Source: Apostichopus parvimensis
Taxonomy: Eukaryota; Echinodermata; Holothuroidea; Aspidochirotida; Stichopodidae
Length of the DNA stretch: 64,000 bases
Assembly: GCA_000934455.1 (NCBI GenBank)
Contig: KN882546.1
Location: 120,712-184,711, forward strand
Direction of reading: 5' to 3'
A model generated the notes under the pieces. That model was given only the letters and a program-made list of their open reading frames with translations. It had not been told where the DNA came from and made no database searches. This document shows positions 34,380 through 49,300 of the stretch, piece after piece. Position numbers and translations under genes: made by a program. The number at the start of each line of letters is the position of its first letter. The stretch's first letter is position 1.

Positions 34380-37300
34380 CTTGCCCCCCCCCCTCCCCAT
34401 CTTGCCACTCTAACCTCTCCCATATGCAGCTCTCAGTAATTCCACATTTTTCCTAATCATATATTAGAATTGGGGAAAAAATTTCTTCCAAACCTTAGCA
34501 CAACTTAAATCACTTAATTTCACGCTACAAAACCTAACATTCCTAATAGACAGGACACTGTAGGAATGGGTTCCACTACATTGAAAACGATTTGAGCGAA
34601 GTCTTGTTGGTAGGAGCCCATAGCATGCAAACGGCTGGACGAAAGTCTACCTAATTTAAAAATGGCGGCGACAGCAACAAAATCGCCGAGTCGAGGTAAT
34701 CGTTTTGTGGCTGGCCGTCTTAGACAACCAATTCACTTAAACTTTACAGCATCATGTAGGAGAGTAGAAGATCCACAAATGGGAGAACTTTTTTGCTGTA
34801 ACTCTCTTTCGTTGGTTCGTTTTGACCTATTTTGTGTCATTTAGGAATACATGTGTAAGGACGAAGTTGGATTGCAAACGTTGTTTCATAGATTTTCGTT
34901 GTATTTTTTCTTGGGTATCTTTGCCCTACCATACATTGGAACTACTTTTAATCCATTCTGTGAGGTTTTGGTAAGTTGTAAACCTTCAATGTCTGTAAAT
35001 TCTGTGAGTGAATCGTAGGACCTACTTTACGTAAAATGCGGGGAAATTAAAATTTAATGATATGCGCGATCGTTGATCTTTCTTCGAGGTCACGGGGTCA
35101 GACTTCCAACTGTTACGGTGACTGACAATTATGATATTAGCAGTTCATAAGTAATGTAGCAGTACACAAATTTAACACTGAATATGTCCCCTGTACGTAA
35201 CAATAGGCTGCTTCGACCATGTTCTTAAAGTGTACACAGCCTCAGTGCATATGTGTTTAGGTAGGTGTTTGATCCCTCACCTAATTTTTTGGTTTAGGCA
35301 GTATCTGTAAGGCAAAGGAATTATTGAAATTATGACAATAAATTATCATTATGACTTGTTTTTAATGCCATATTTGCGAATAGAAATTTAGAAGGGGTTT
35401 GCAAAACGGGGGGATTTGTAACTTAGCCAACACAGTATACTGATGCACAGGCCTAAAATCTGCAGTTTGCAGTTAAATCTCACAAGTTTCATGGCTCACG
35501 AAAGGCATAGATTTGACTTGATTCACATTTCGCTGAATAATTCAATAGATTAAACTAGAGCACCAATGGTGCGCAGAAGCTCATACCTTTCAGAGCCCAA
35601 AAAATGTGAGGGCACAGATTTTTGGGCCAACAATTTTTGGCTCAACAAAATTTGAAACCCCAAAAGATGAGGGCACCGCAAAAAATAAAGGGCGAAAACA
35701 TTTGAGGGCCTAAAAAATTTCAGAGCCAACCCAATTTTAAGGCAAATTCGTAGTAAAAGACTAATTTTTAGTGATTTCATAAAATGGCCCATATGGCCCC
35801 CAAAATGATTAACAACCCAAAGGAGGCACTAGCAAAGTGCCATCATGACAAACCCACAACATTGTAAGATACAATCTGTAGGAAAAGCATTTTGCATGAT
35901 TTCATAATATGGCCCATGCGTGACCTTTGACCCCAAATTCCTGAACACCCTGGCGGCATCACTACCACAGTACTATCGTGACAAACCCTCAACATTGTAC
36001 CTGTAGAAGCATTTTGTGTATTTGTACAAAATGGCTCATTATGGCCCACCGATGATTTTTGACCTCAAATTTCGGACCACTCCTGATGGTCTCACACCCA
36101 ATGGTCATTGTGTCCAAGTTTCATGCAAAATCCATCGAAGTATGAGTGCAGAGGATCAATTTGATGAGCAATTCTTGACAGTTAGAATAATAGATGCTGC
36201 ACTGTAACAATAAGCTCACACCGACATGCTGGTATGAGCTAACAAGAAAACCAAGCGGTTTTGAGATTCCTTGGCATCTAAAAATTAGGTTTTTTAATTA
36301 TTCATTATGCACAATTAGTCTTGACCCTTTACAAATATTTATGCAACATCAACATCCACACAAATGTCAAAGTTTGATGAAAAATTAACTTTTAAATGAA
36401 TTTGCTCCAAGCCCTACCACTCATTAATATTCATGAGATTGGTACCAAAATAGATATATGGTTTGTCTACTCACTATTGGCAATCTACATACCAAGTAGA
36501 ACTCAGCCCACCTTGACACAGTGGACACAAAATGTGATTTTGAGCCGTTTTAGGCAAAATTACAATTAGCCGTGCCATCTCATTAATATTAACAAGATCA
36601 AATTTCCTACCACCCATATACCTTACATCCTACCAGTACTATAAAAACAAGTTGGCTGAAAATCAACCATAAATATATGATTGTCGATATATCAACATTT
36701 TAAGGAATTTGCTCTAAGCCACACCCACTCATAAATTTCATGATATATTGTCACCAAAATAAATAGGGATCGTCTACTCACCATGGGTAACCTATATACC
36801 AATTATGACATCAATCCACCTTGACACAGCTGAGAAAACGTAATAATGAGCAAAATTACAATTGGTCCTGCCCCTACATGAATATTAATGAGATAAACAA
36901 ACATGTAGCCAACCACTTCACGATGCCATCAACACAAGTTTCATCAAAATCGGACATACGGTTGCCGAGATATTTACATTTTAAGGACATGTCTTTATTG
37001 AACACACTGATTATGTACCTCTTTTAAAATGAAATTCCATCTGATTATTTCTTCTGACATGAGGAATATGATCAAATTGAATCTCTGGTAGGTCTTCTTC
37101 AACAAATCCTGCAAATAAAGAATGGCCAAAATAATAACATTTTGGAACTTATGTACCAACGGCATGTGCATCAGAAACTTTTCAAAACGGCTGACATGCA
37201 CATTTTAAATGCCAATATCAATGAATTCAGTCATGACAATGTTCAGAGCATTCGATCGATGTCAGCTATTTTGTTTTCTAATATAGCCACTATTTAATGT

Positions 37301-40300
37301 TTATATTACAAACATCATTGAATTTAATCGATAAGTTTATAGCATAAGAAAAAAATTCCCTGCCTTAATTAACTTGGTAAGTTTCTCAGTCACTTTAAAA
37401 CAGGTTCATTGGATAGTGGTGATTGTCTTAGAGCTACATCCATGCAGAATCCCACTTTTTCACGGACACTAATCACTTGACAAAATGAAACTGGATCAAT
37501 TTAAAGCCCCAATATGCGTTTGTCAACGAATTTGAATGGCAAATAACAACAAGTGTTTTATGTTCCTTTAACAAAAACATAACCACAAAATTTTTTTTTT
37601 GGAGAATAACCCCTCATATAATATTTTTTTTTAGAAATTTATTCAGTAACAGTAATGCGACCATTCTTGTGTTGGGATGGTGGTCAAAATAATCGGACAT
37701 GTCGGCCACACACATAAGGCACCACAGTTATCATGACTGTGGGTTTTGGCTTTTTTTAGGGCACTATTGTCATTAGGAAAAACATGGCGGACATGGCCGA
37801 GGGTTAATATCATCACTGGAAGACAGAATACTATCTCGATGGCATGAGCTAAAAATTAACTACTAACCACCGGCACAAGTAGAGGGCTGGCCATTCAGTG
37901 GAGTTTCAACAACGGCAGACTGGTGATCATTTGCTGGAGATGCTACTGATAGGACTGAAGAAGCTGAAATTAAAAGAGAACAATTGAGATGAAGGTTCCA
38001 CATTAAATATTGATGTTTTTCATAACTAGAAAGACGGGATTTGAACCTTGTCTGAATTAGAATCATTTTAAATGATATTTGACGTACAAAATTAATAGGG
38101 TTGTGCTCTCACAATGGGCAACTTGGGTGTGTGATTTATCCAAAGGTCAGATGACCTTCTTTAAAAGCTAAATTGTCAAAATATTGTTTAAGCTCCACCC
38201 GCTCATGGTATTAATGAGATCGAATTTCAGGTAAGTGTCGGAGTGTCCCGGTCTTAACGCTTACAACCACACTTTCAGTTTAAATAAAATTGGACTTACT
38301 GTTATGGAAATATTTAAGTTTGAGGAAATTCGCTTTGATTCCTGCCTACTCATGCCACCAATACCAAAAACAATGGAGACTGTACTTACTGAGATGAGCC
38401 TACACACTAAGTATGAGCTTCATGACAGTTGAACTTTTTGAGATATAGTCTTTACAAACTAAATTGTTAAAAATATTATTTAAGCTGTACCCACTCATAA
38501 ATACCAATGAATAAAATTTTACTGCTGAGTTTTAATGGTTACCAAACCATTAGACCAAGTATAACATCAATCCAAGCTGGCACTGCTGAGTTAAGGCTAA
38601 CATTTTTAGTCAGGCTCACAAAGTCCCAAAATTTCAGGCCAACAAAAGGTCTTGAGGGCCCATAAAATATTTCAAGGCCCCCCAAAAATAAGGATGCCAA
38701 AAAAAAACAAGGGCCATTAGAAAAATATCCCCCTAGAAAGTGATGGCTGAACGAATGTAAGGGCTAAAGCAATTTAAGGGCAAATTCGTATGGAAGGTCT
38801 AATTTTGAGTGATTTCATAATATGGTCTATAGGTGACTTTGGCCCCCAAAATCATTTAAAACCCAAAGGAGGCACTACCAAAGTACCACTGGGAAAAATG
38901 CTGTACACTGTACCATATATTCTGTAGGAAAAGAAGCATTTTCAGTGATTTCATGACTTTTGGCCCCAAAATTCCAAACACCCAAAATGAGCACAACCAA
39001 AACACCATCGTGACAATTAAACCCTCTCCCATTGTGCCCATACAATCTGTAGAAAAATATTATTTTTGAGTTATTTCGTAAAATGGCCCATATGGTATTG
39101 GACCTAGAATTCCTGAATACCCCAAAGGAAACACTACCACAGCACTCTCATGACGAACCCTCAACACTGTAACATACAATCTGTAGGAGAAGAGGAATTT
39201 TGCATGATTTCATAAAATGGCCCATGCATGACTTGACCCCAAATTCCTAAACACAGCAATTTTCATTTTTGCTCATCATCCAAGTATATTCGCTTGGTTT
39301 ATTTAAGTCACGTGACCCGGGGTGCTTGTTTCCTTGTATATTTAGATTTTTTTTGGAGGAATTTGTTTATTTCTTTTTTAAAAAAGAATTTTATGGGTAT
39401 GAATGAATGGGGTTATTTCACTGTCTATCGTGAGGTTATCTAACGAATAATCAAGGCTCTGGGTTTAATGCTATCACTGGATGCACTCGGGCTTGGCCCT
39501 CGTGCATCGCCCTCGTGCATCGCAATGATTACTCTATAGATAACCTCACTCTAGACAGTGAAATAACCCCTAATTAATTAACCTTTGACTAAAAATTAAT
39601 AAGCATCACCTTATTTATACACAATCCAACAATCATCAGTTCAACTTTGAATATGATTCATTAAAATCTTCAGGAGATTAAGACATTTGAAAATATTACA
39701 AATGACCGCTAAATGACCTTTGACCTTAATTTCTTGAACACCCCTCTTAACCCTCAGCCCAAGGAACATTGTAACCAAGTTCCATTATAATTTGTCATAC
39801 ACTGTATGAACAGAGGCAATTTGAAAATATAGGGCTGTGGCCCGGACCACAAGTTGACCTTTGATATCAAATTGCTGAACACCCTGAAGGTACCACTACC
39901 TCAGTACTATCGTCACAAACCCTCAACATTGTACCATAGAATCTGTAGGAGAAGCATTTTGTGTATTTTCACTAAATGGCCCATTACGGTGACCTTTGAC
40001 CCCAAATTTCAGACCACCTCTGATGGCCCCACACCCAAAGGTCGCTGTGTCCAAGTTTCATAAAAATCCATCGAAGTATGAACGCATAGCAATTGTGAAT
40101 CAATTTGAGCGATTGTCGAAAAATAGACAGACAGATAGACGCCACAGCATCACAATAGCTCAAACCAGGATGCTGGTATGAGGTAACAAAAAAATAGCTA
40201 CTTACCACCGGCACTGGTAAGGGGCTGCTCATTAGGTGGAGTTTCAACAACGGCAGACTGGTGATCATTTGCTAGAGATGCTACTGATAGGACTGAAGAA

Positions 40301-43300
40301 GCTGAAATTAAAAGAGAACAATTGAGATGAAGGTTCCACATTAATCTTTACTGTAATACTCAATCACACAGAATCTAGACTACCCCTGGTTAAAGATCCC
40401 TTCTCTCCATCCATACTATTGTTACATATATTGTACAATGGTAAAGGTTTAAATGATGAATTAACCATGTGAATTATTCAATGAAAAATGGAAATGAAAG
40501 ATAGAACTGGGAAACCAAAAAGGTTAACATGCCAAACACAGGGATTTGACCACTGGTGACCTCAAATGACCGTTGACCTATTTTTTAAACCTAAATCCTA
40601 TTAAATATAAAACCTACTATTTAAATATAAATATTTAGAAAATCCCCCAACAGGCCCCATAACCTGATTGACTTTGACCAACATCGCACACACGGTCTGA
40701 GTGAATAACATTTTAATTGTTGACAGGTTATTATTATTAGAATAATAATCTGTCAACAATTTACAGTATATATCTGTTGAGTGTTGACAGATAGATAAAA
40801 TGAATCAGTGATAGATAGACAAATTGCTGTGGCATAAGCTCTATTGGTAGAGCCAATTGAGTTAAAAATAGTTTTCTCATCCACTTGTCTGTCAAATTCT
40901 CCAAAAAGTTTAATTTGGTTTGGCAAATGAAATTGAAACTGTTTATTTTCAATAGTTATGTGTGGTGTTTTCACCCTATTTTTGAAGTAAATCCTGACCA
41001 TATGTTACATATTTATATCGCGAAAAAATTATAATATGGGTCAGTAACTGTCTTTTAAGAACTTGACAAATTTATAATAACATTTTTTTCCCTGGTATAT
41101 ACATTCCATTGTTTAAATAGGCCTACATACTAGTACTATAAATGCTTCTTTGACCATATTTTAGTGTCTAACCTCTCGAGACATCAGATGACCTTTCAAC
41201 CCAAAATGATGACAATGTAATTATGAGGAATCTACATAGCAAATATGTGATTCTCAACCTTGCTAAGTGATGGTGTTTACATGAATCTTACACTGTTAAA
41301 AATATCTGTCAGTTTACAGACATTTTTAACATAAATTTCCGGTTTTTTCCCATTAACCAAAAATTACTGTATTTTTACAAACAGTTTGTATTGCTACAAA
41401 AAAAAAATGTTATATAACATACATTTTTGGTTTATTTAGAAAACAATTATTTTTTATTTTGTTAACAAAATTTGACTGCAATCATTAATATTTTTACAGA
41501 AGTAACTGTAATTAAAGTTTTTACGGAATAAACAAATTTTTAGTATTTCAATTAGCAACACTTATAGGGTCCTTTTATAGACCAATTCACCGTATGTTTC
41601 TTCAAGCACAATCTGACTGAACAATATATGGGATGCGCTCCTCTCGAGGGTGTGTGGTCAAGGGACCCGCTTCGGGCCCCTGGTTAGTCAATGTGTTTTC
41701 GGGACCTTTGGGCGATGCCCATGCACGGAAGCTCTTGGGTTTAAAAAAGTTGTGATCATTAGAAGCAATTAACTGTCTTCAATTGGCATTGAATGTGCAC
41801 TAAATAGACGAACAAAATTCTATTTAATTTGGGCATTTTTATTTCAAATAATTAAAATTTGAGTAAATGCCGATCGATTTCGTGATACAGCGAGCATGTG
41901 GGTGAGACAGATTGATTTTGGTTAATAGGGTTGCATTGGAGTGAAAAACAACGTACAGCGCGTATGGCACACCTAATGCAGTCCAGTGGTAATTTCGCAA
42001 TGGCTCGGTGACCTAACGTCACGGTTTCCAACTGGGTTCCACGAGTGTAACATATGCATATTAACGTTTCCCGCCAAAATAACAGTCCACGGCCTGACGT
42101 ATCAGTGCACAAGAAACTTTGCAGTTATATGCAGTACAATACAACAGCGCACCGAACTCCGACCACGTACGTACGTACACACTACTACTGCTTGCGTCCA
42201 GCATGCAGTACACAACACTAGCTGCCTTTTCGTGGAAGAATCACTGATGACGCTGGAGAATTCTTCAATATTCGACTGGGGTGGGCGTAGTGGAAGTTTC
42301 ATTCAGTTTTGTTAGCAAGTAAGTTGGTAGAAACATTGACTATTCATCAATAACAAATTCTTAGAAGGCTTTTTGCTTGCCGTTTCGGAAAACCTGTTAA
42401 ATGTTTTTGTATAACGGATGCGATAACTGAGCTATAGTTATAGGCTAGGCCGAATAGCGAAGGGCCTAGCATAACGTTAGGCTTCAGTGGCTAACGGTGG
42501 TCTTAGTCCGGAGCGATAGTGATGAAATAAAATAGTAGCCTAGGCCTATAGGCTTGGCCCATATACAATTTACAAACTTAGGTTATTGCTATTGCCTGTG
42601 CGGCTGTAGCCCAGGCTATTAATATTAATAGGCTACTTTTTAACCAAATTGTTGATCAAGTTTAAGCCAACATTACTCATTAGCTTTGAAAACTTATGAT
42701 ACTCAACAAAGCTTAGGCCTAGGGCCTAACAGTAACAGTAATGCTACAGTAGTTTTACTGTGTGAGAACCAGTATGAGTTGGACTGAACCTGTCCACACT
42801 ACCACAGTCTGTCAATCATTTTCACACAACCATTTGCATTTATTATGCATCTAGACAAAATCATGTGTACACAGAGAAGCAAGTAGGCAAGAGCTTTCCT
42901 ATATCTTGTACTGTAGCTGTACTCAGTACATGTTCAACTTCAAACATATAAAAATTGTGTAAATTCACCGTAGCTTTAACAACCGAAGTTAGTGCAAATG
43001 AAATTGGTGTGGGTTTATTAGGAGGTTATTCAAACTTTTCCAAATTGGCAGGGTTTTCCTACTCGTATTCTCATAGTACTGTACGTCGTGAGACTAAAAA
43101 TGTTTGTTGGACTTTGCAACATTTGCAAGGTCACAACACGTTCAGTGAGTGAGTATGTGGCTCATGGACGTGTACATATTTATGAATTAGTATATATGGT
43201 TTGTAGTCAGAATGGGGTAATTGCATTTGGCCTTTCAAGTTATGCATGAGGTTTGCATAGAATCCAAGATGCAAGGGAATAGATGACCAATGCTCTTGTT

Positions 43301-46300
43301 TGGTGTGATACCTATTCTTACAGAGGCAGGGCAGAGAATTTTATTCTTCCAACGTGGGGGAGGGGTTGTCCACTGATTTAGGCTTTGCATCATTCAGTGA
43401 AAAATCAGTGGGTTCTGCTTGCAATTCACTTTTCATCTTGTCATTGCAGTGTCTAAGTTAAGTGTTTAATGGACATACCTTTTTTTAAGGTCCCTAAAAA
43501 AGTTACTTCTCTTGAGAATGTTACATGATAATCGTACAGTAAAAGATAATTCACATATTCTTAGTCCGTAACAGCACTAACAAATTAAATTTCATAAAAT
43601 AATGCCAAAGTCAAACCCGGATTGACATTTTTTATCTTTGTTTGAATATTAATATCACAGGAATCAAACTGTTGGCCGGACGGAAATATATGATCGCAGT
43701 TGACAAGGTAGTTGTCAATGATCTTATTGCTGATTTTCAGAGTGCCTCTTTGCCACATACTATGTTTTAAACATTCAGTATCCTGCAGACAGCTGTGTGA
43801 CATTGGAGTTCATCCAGAGGTAAGTGTTAATGGAATATGAATGAATATTCGTACAGTAGTGGGTACAGCTGGGATTGGAGTTGTAACTCATGGTAGTGTT
43901 TTCCTGGTAAAGTGTGTTTTCTACCAACACTTGGGAAAAACTTGAACCGGTTTAAAATTCAGTTGAGTAGTTACACAAGTAAGTCATAATTTGTCTGTCT
44001 AGAGAGAAGATCATGATCCCAACTAAGAATACCATTGAAGGTACTGTTACATGAAATTTGGTCATAGTCTAACTTAACAATTGTTTACCTCAGTTTAGAT
44101 GAACTGCTGCAGTAGGTGTTTAATTAGTGTTAAATAGTAACAGCATCATTAACTTGAAGATTGTAGAATATTTATGCAGTGACGGTATTTGTAGAGCCCT
44201 AGTCCCGTCAGCATTGGGATTAAACTTTCAACAAAATGCACAGTTGAAATAGTTGATTATGATAGTTGTTCCAAGAAGATCAGTGTCCTATTTTCTTTTC
44301 AACTACAATCCACCTGCATTTTGTCGATTTTGAAATGGATTCTTGTGTGCATCGTGGGACTCATAGTATCAACTTTGTTCAAAATTAACTGCTTGTAGAA
44401 TTGTAAAGATGAGACCCAGGCTTTAATCCTTCAAACTGTGCATTCCAAATTGATTTCATGGACAGTCTTCTTGTGGAATTGACTGTTATAAACAACAACT
44501 GTTCTCCAAAAAAGTAATAAAAGAATTGTGAATTAGGAAATATGCTGGAAAATGTTTAGACCACAATCATTATGACTTTCATAATTATAAATACAAACTA
44601 ATATGAAAGCAGTGTGAGTAGCCATTTAATTTCTACCTGAAACAGTGAAGTGAATAATAAATGTGCAACAAATTTTCAGAAGTATCATGTTTTAAAGACA
44701 TCATTTACTACTGGTAAAGTGTCAAGGTCAACGATCCAAAAATTCATTCCCACCAAAAGTAATAAAAATCAACTCATTTTTCTCTTTTGGCAGGTGCTTT
44801 GTTGGAATCAACCCACCCACATCAGGAAAAAGTAGGAAATCCTCAGCCATAAATCCCAAAGTGTTTTCTCTTTTGGGACATATCAATGATGAGTCAACAA
44901 AGTAAAAAAAGTCAAACAGTGTAGTATGGTGATCAGTGGACCTATTTCGAGTTTAGTGACTACAGGAATCATTTAGAAACGTCTGTTTTTTGTTTTCATT
45001 CAACTCATTCAAAATCAAGTTAAGATGGTTACTTCTGGCTGGAACCTCAATGACGCCTTTAGCCACTCTTAGTGTTCCCTCCATGTATATAGACATTCAG
45101 CTTATATATGTAAGGAATCATCGGTTGGATGATGTTTTTATGGACTACGATCAGTACACAGACCTGAAACAATCTGCACACCAATCTCCATATCCTGTGC
45201 CTCTAAAGCAGAATGGTTTCAGATGAAATTTTGTTTTAGATAATTAAAGAGAACTGAAATCTATGCATTTTCATGGGCTTTGCACACAGATCCTTCTTAC
45301 AATTTTTGAGGTACTAGCAGTTGAGTTTATGACATTTTTTACCTAAGTTGGACTTGAAGCAATGCACATTGGACCATTCCTTAAATGGTGAAATGTTTGC
45401 CATTTTTCGTTTTCAGTGGTGAGTTTATACTATGTGATATTATTTAAAGTACTTCATTTAAAAAAAAGTGTGATTACAGTGTGTAATGCCACAAAACTAT
45501 ACTAAAGTATGCTTGTCTATTACTGTGTGTAGTGTAGGGTCTATAGGAATTGCACTGCCTAAGCATTAAGACCAAGTTTTCCCTCTCTCCATCCCCTACC
45601 CCAGTGAAATACTCCATCAAATAATTCTTCATGTACTTGTGATCCAGTTCTGGCTGGAATTACTATTTCAGTCTTGGTATTCGATCATAGACATCTGTGG
45701 CTGGTTTGGAATTGACAGGGCCTGGAGTGTATATTGGCATGCACCAATTTTTCAACATTGAAAAAGAGTTTTACTGTTTCAGTTTTGGACTTTAAGTTAC
45801 TTCCTCGTTGATTTACTAAGTTCTGTGTTTTTAGTTTCCATTTTGACATTTGTATTGCAGAAATGATTGCATGTTCATGATATCATGGCTCAGCTTTATA
45901 TGAAAATGTTTGAATGTTGTGTAATAATACTTAGAAAGTTTGAAGCTTATAACGACAATTAGCCCTTAAGCCTACCATGTAATAAGGGTTTGGCTAATGA
46001 TTGTTTTCCATTTGAAATGTCTTCCCAAACTGGGGTCTTCCACTTCATGGGTTGAAAAATAATGTTTGAAACTGATTTACAGAAGATCATATAGTTGTTT
46101 TTGAATAGTTGGTCATAAGCCACATGCCTTCACCAACTCTATGGAGATTTTGTAATACTGTGAGGAGGCTGACATAATAATGTAGTATATGATTGTAAAT
46201 ACATTACAAGGATATTATTGTATGAAAAATCTTACTTTAGCTTAATATTCGGTGAAGAGCTTTTTGTAATATATGCCATTTATAAAGTTTATAATTGCAG

Positions 46301-49300
46301 TCAGTTTGCAAATTAAGGGTCACATAGTTTGTTGGTTTTTTGGGGCAACTTAATTGGCCCTAACCAAAGATAACAACAAATGAAGTAGCTTTCAAGGTAT
46401 TGCTTTTGGTCTAAGGTGATCTTACCACCTCTTCAGAACAGTTGCAAAACCTGTATCTCTTATTGTCCTATACAGACTTTGTAAGTAGTTTGTAATTGCC
46501 TTGGCCTGAAGTTTGTGATATCAGCCACCAGTCTTTTCTCAAATGTTGAAAAGTAGAATTATTGTTTCAGTGTTGAAGTTTAAGTTCTCTACTTGTTGTT
46601 TTATAATTGAGTTTTTATGTTACTAGTATCTACTTAAGGAAGCTTTTAGTTTTAGTAAAGTGATTAAAAGTGATAGGTCAAAAGCAACTTTGTATGTGCA
46701 TGTTTTTGGGGAAGACCTCACTCCAAGATGAATGAAGAAGTTGTGTAAATAAAGGGTGAAAATAAACATGAGCATTTCAACGTACTTGTACCGTGTTTGG
46801 CGTATTCCCTAAGTATGTACTTTCTTTTTGTAGAAACCTTGCCGTAAACTAAGACAGATAAAACCCATTAATGTATTTTGATTGTCAATATAAAATTTTC
46901 ACACTTATGTTTCTTTTTTATGCAATTGATAAATCATTAAGAATTGACATAAAAAACTTGTTAAAGGACAGTTTTTGGTAGACAAACACGTTAAAAGCGT
47001 AAGTAAAAAAAACATAAATATGAATTTTATCAGAAGATTTAAGTAAATTGACTGGACGATTAACATTAAAATGTTGTAAAAAGACAGAATTTAGAAGTAA
47101 AACCTTCTGTAAAAAAACAGACAAAAATTGTAATTTTGTCAGACGATTTGGTAAATTAACTGAACAATTAACATCGAAAACTTGTAAAAAGACAGAATTT
47201 GGTAGTAAAACACAATAAAATTGTCTGTAAACAAACAGGAATAAATTGTGATTTTATCAGAAAAATTCACTTAAATATACGAGAAAATGCTAAAAGAAAA
47301 CAGAATTTTGATGTTAATCTATTTAACAGAATATTCTTGTAAAACTTTTAACTGGAAAAATCTGTACGAAACATTTTTTTCGAGTTAATTCCTTTTTACA
47401 GATTGTCTATAAAAATAACAGGAAACGATTGGAAACTTTTTTTCCAATCGTTTTCTGTTAATTTACATACATTTTTTTTAACAGTGTAGAAGTCTTTGCA
47501 CCGGGTCCCCAGACCTCCCTACCCGTCGGTACTAGGGTATTTGAAGCTGAATTGTCTATTTTTTTAAGATGATACCAATTAACCAATCACATATTTCAAC
47601 CGGTCAACCTCATTCATCAACGCTGTAGAGGGAATATGGACGTTTTCTGAATTGTCTATAGGCATGGGCGAGTTGATTAACTCTACTCGAGTCGCGATTC
47701 CTGCCCAGTTACTGGAGTAATCACTCCAACACTTTAGGATCGCGACTCCAACATTTTAGGATTGCAACTATGCCAACAATTCTGGCAAGGTATTTTTCTA
47801 TGAAATCCAGCCAGGTTTAAATTCCAAACAGGTGCATCTGTATTATCTACTAACCATCGTCACTAGTAGAGGGCTGCTCATTAAGTGGAGTTTCAACAAC
47901 GGCAGACTGGTTATCATTGGCTGGAGATGATACTGATAGGACTGAAGCAGCTGAAATTAAAAAGAGAAGGTTCACACGTGAACAACACATAGCTCGAATT
48001 TGGTTCATTCTTTGTTTATGGGTTGGCCTCAGAAAATAGGAGACATACATTGTTTATGCTACAGTTCAAATGCTATTTGAGGTCAACAGCGGTCGGAAAC
48101 TGAGAATCTTGTAGACCAACCCATCAGATTCAGGGCAAACTGGGATGATACTCATACACGGTTCCAGATTGCCCTTGGTAGGTCAGTGGATAGTTTGAGT
48201 TGATTAGAGGTGAAAGGTCAATTGGTAAGCCACATATGTGCTACGTTGCATTCATCACATACTTAATTGGTGTGCTTTTTACGTGACCCGCCATGCGGGA
48301 TACAAAACGTCACGGCCAAACGGCACTACCGAACCATCCCATACTGACAAAACGAAACTCAGGTCAAGCGAGCCAAAAACATAATCCCGCCGACCTGCAG
48401 AGACAAAACGCCCAACCCCCCCACTCAAACATTCAAAAAACTACAAAAGGACGACCCGCACGCAGCGAAACGAAAACCCCCTCCCCAGCACACCAGCGTC
48501 CAAAAAAGGCAGCCCCAGATAAACGGCGAAAATCTCCTTCAATTTGAAGGCGAATGTCAGACTTCACCGCCTCCAGGACTGCCTGCCAACTGGCAAATTT
48601 CCCCCTGAAAACCACATTACATCTATTCCGCCAAACATGTTTTTTTACAATAGAGCAAACAAAAATAATGCGGTGCAACACCGCAACTGAACAAACTGGA
48701 GGGTCTACCCCATATAAAATAAAGCCCTGCCCTACCGACCATGAACGGTCTCCCGTAACACGGTCGGTCCAGGTCTGGAACCACTCCCATAAGTTTACCA
48801 CAAAGCAACAATGCCAAAAAACATGAGCGGTACTCTCTAAGCTGTCACAGCCGGTCCTTGGGCACAGTCCATCACCCAATCGCCAATGATATCTTTTTAG
48901 GTTGGTCACCAAGGCACCGTGTGCAATTCTCCATGCAAGATCACGGAGCCTGTAACCATTCAGCCTTGAATGCACCGAACGCCATACTTCGGCAGAATGA
49001 CGTCCCTGGACAAAAAAAGCATTCAAGGCCCTATCCCGCAACGAACTGTGAACGAGGGCCGGCTGTGACAGGTCAACAGGGGGCAACTCAAACAGAGCGG
49101 AGCAAATGACACGCACCACCCTGTTTGGATTACTACTTTGCGGTTCTCTGTTGCTAAACAGCGCCGGGACCCATCGACGCAGGTGCAAACCGCCCCAAAA
49201 ACGTAGAAAATATGAACAAGGTAACCCTGGGTCAGTTACCGCTACAAACAACTGCTTAAATAACAAAAAGGTCAATTTACATCCCAGATGAACCACCCCT

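Noticed and set aside
34252-37108. Receptor tyrosine kinase assignment for the minus-strand gene
   Set aside because: The FGKIIGG stretch and preceding exons suggested it, but no membrane segment, no HRD or DFG motif and no catalytic-lobe exons were found, and the gene starts with a hydrophilic ATG exon.
42140-42185. 'ACGTACGTACGTAC' as a promoter element
   Set aside because: A short alternating microrepeat. There is no supporting transcript structure beyond a possible donor downstream.
43585-43803. Coding exon in the CACTA-like unit
   Set aside because: Good splice signals on the plus strand, but stops in the plausible frames and no similarity. Kept only as a gene-like block.
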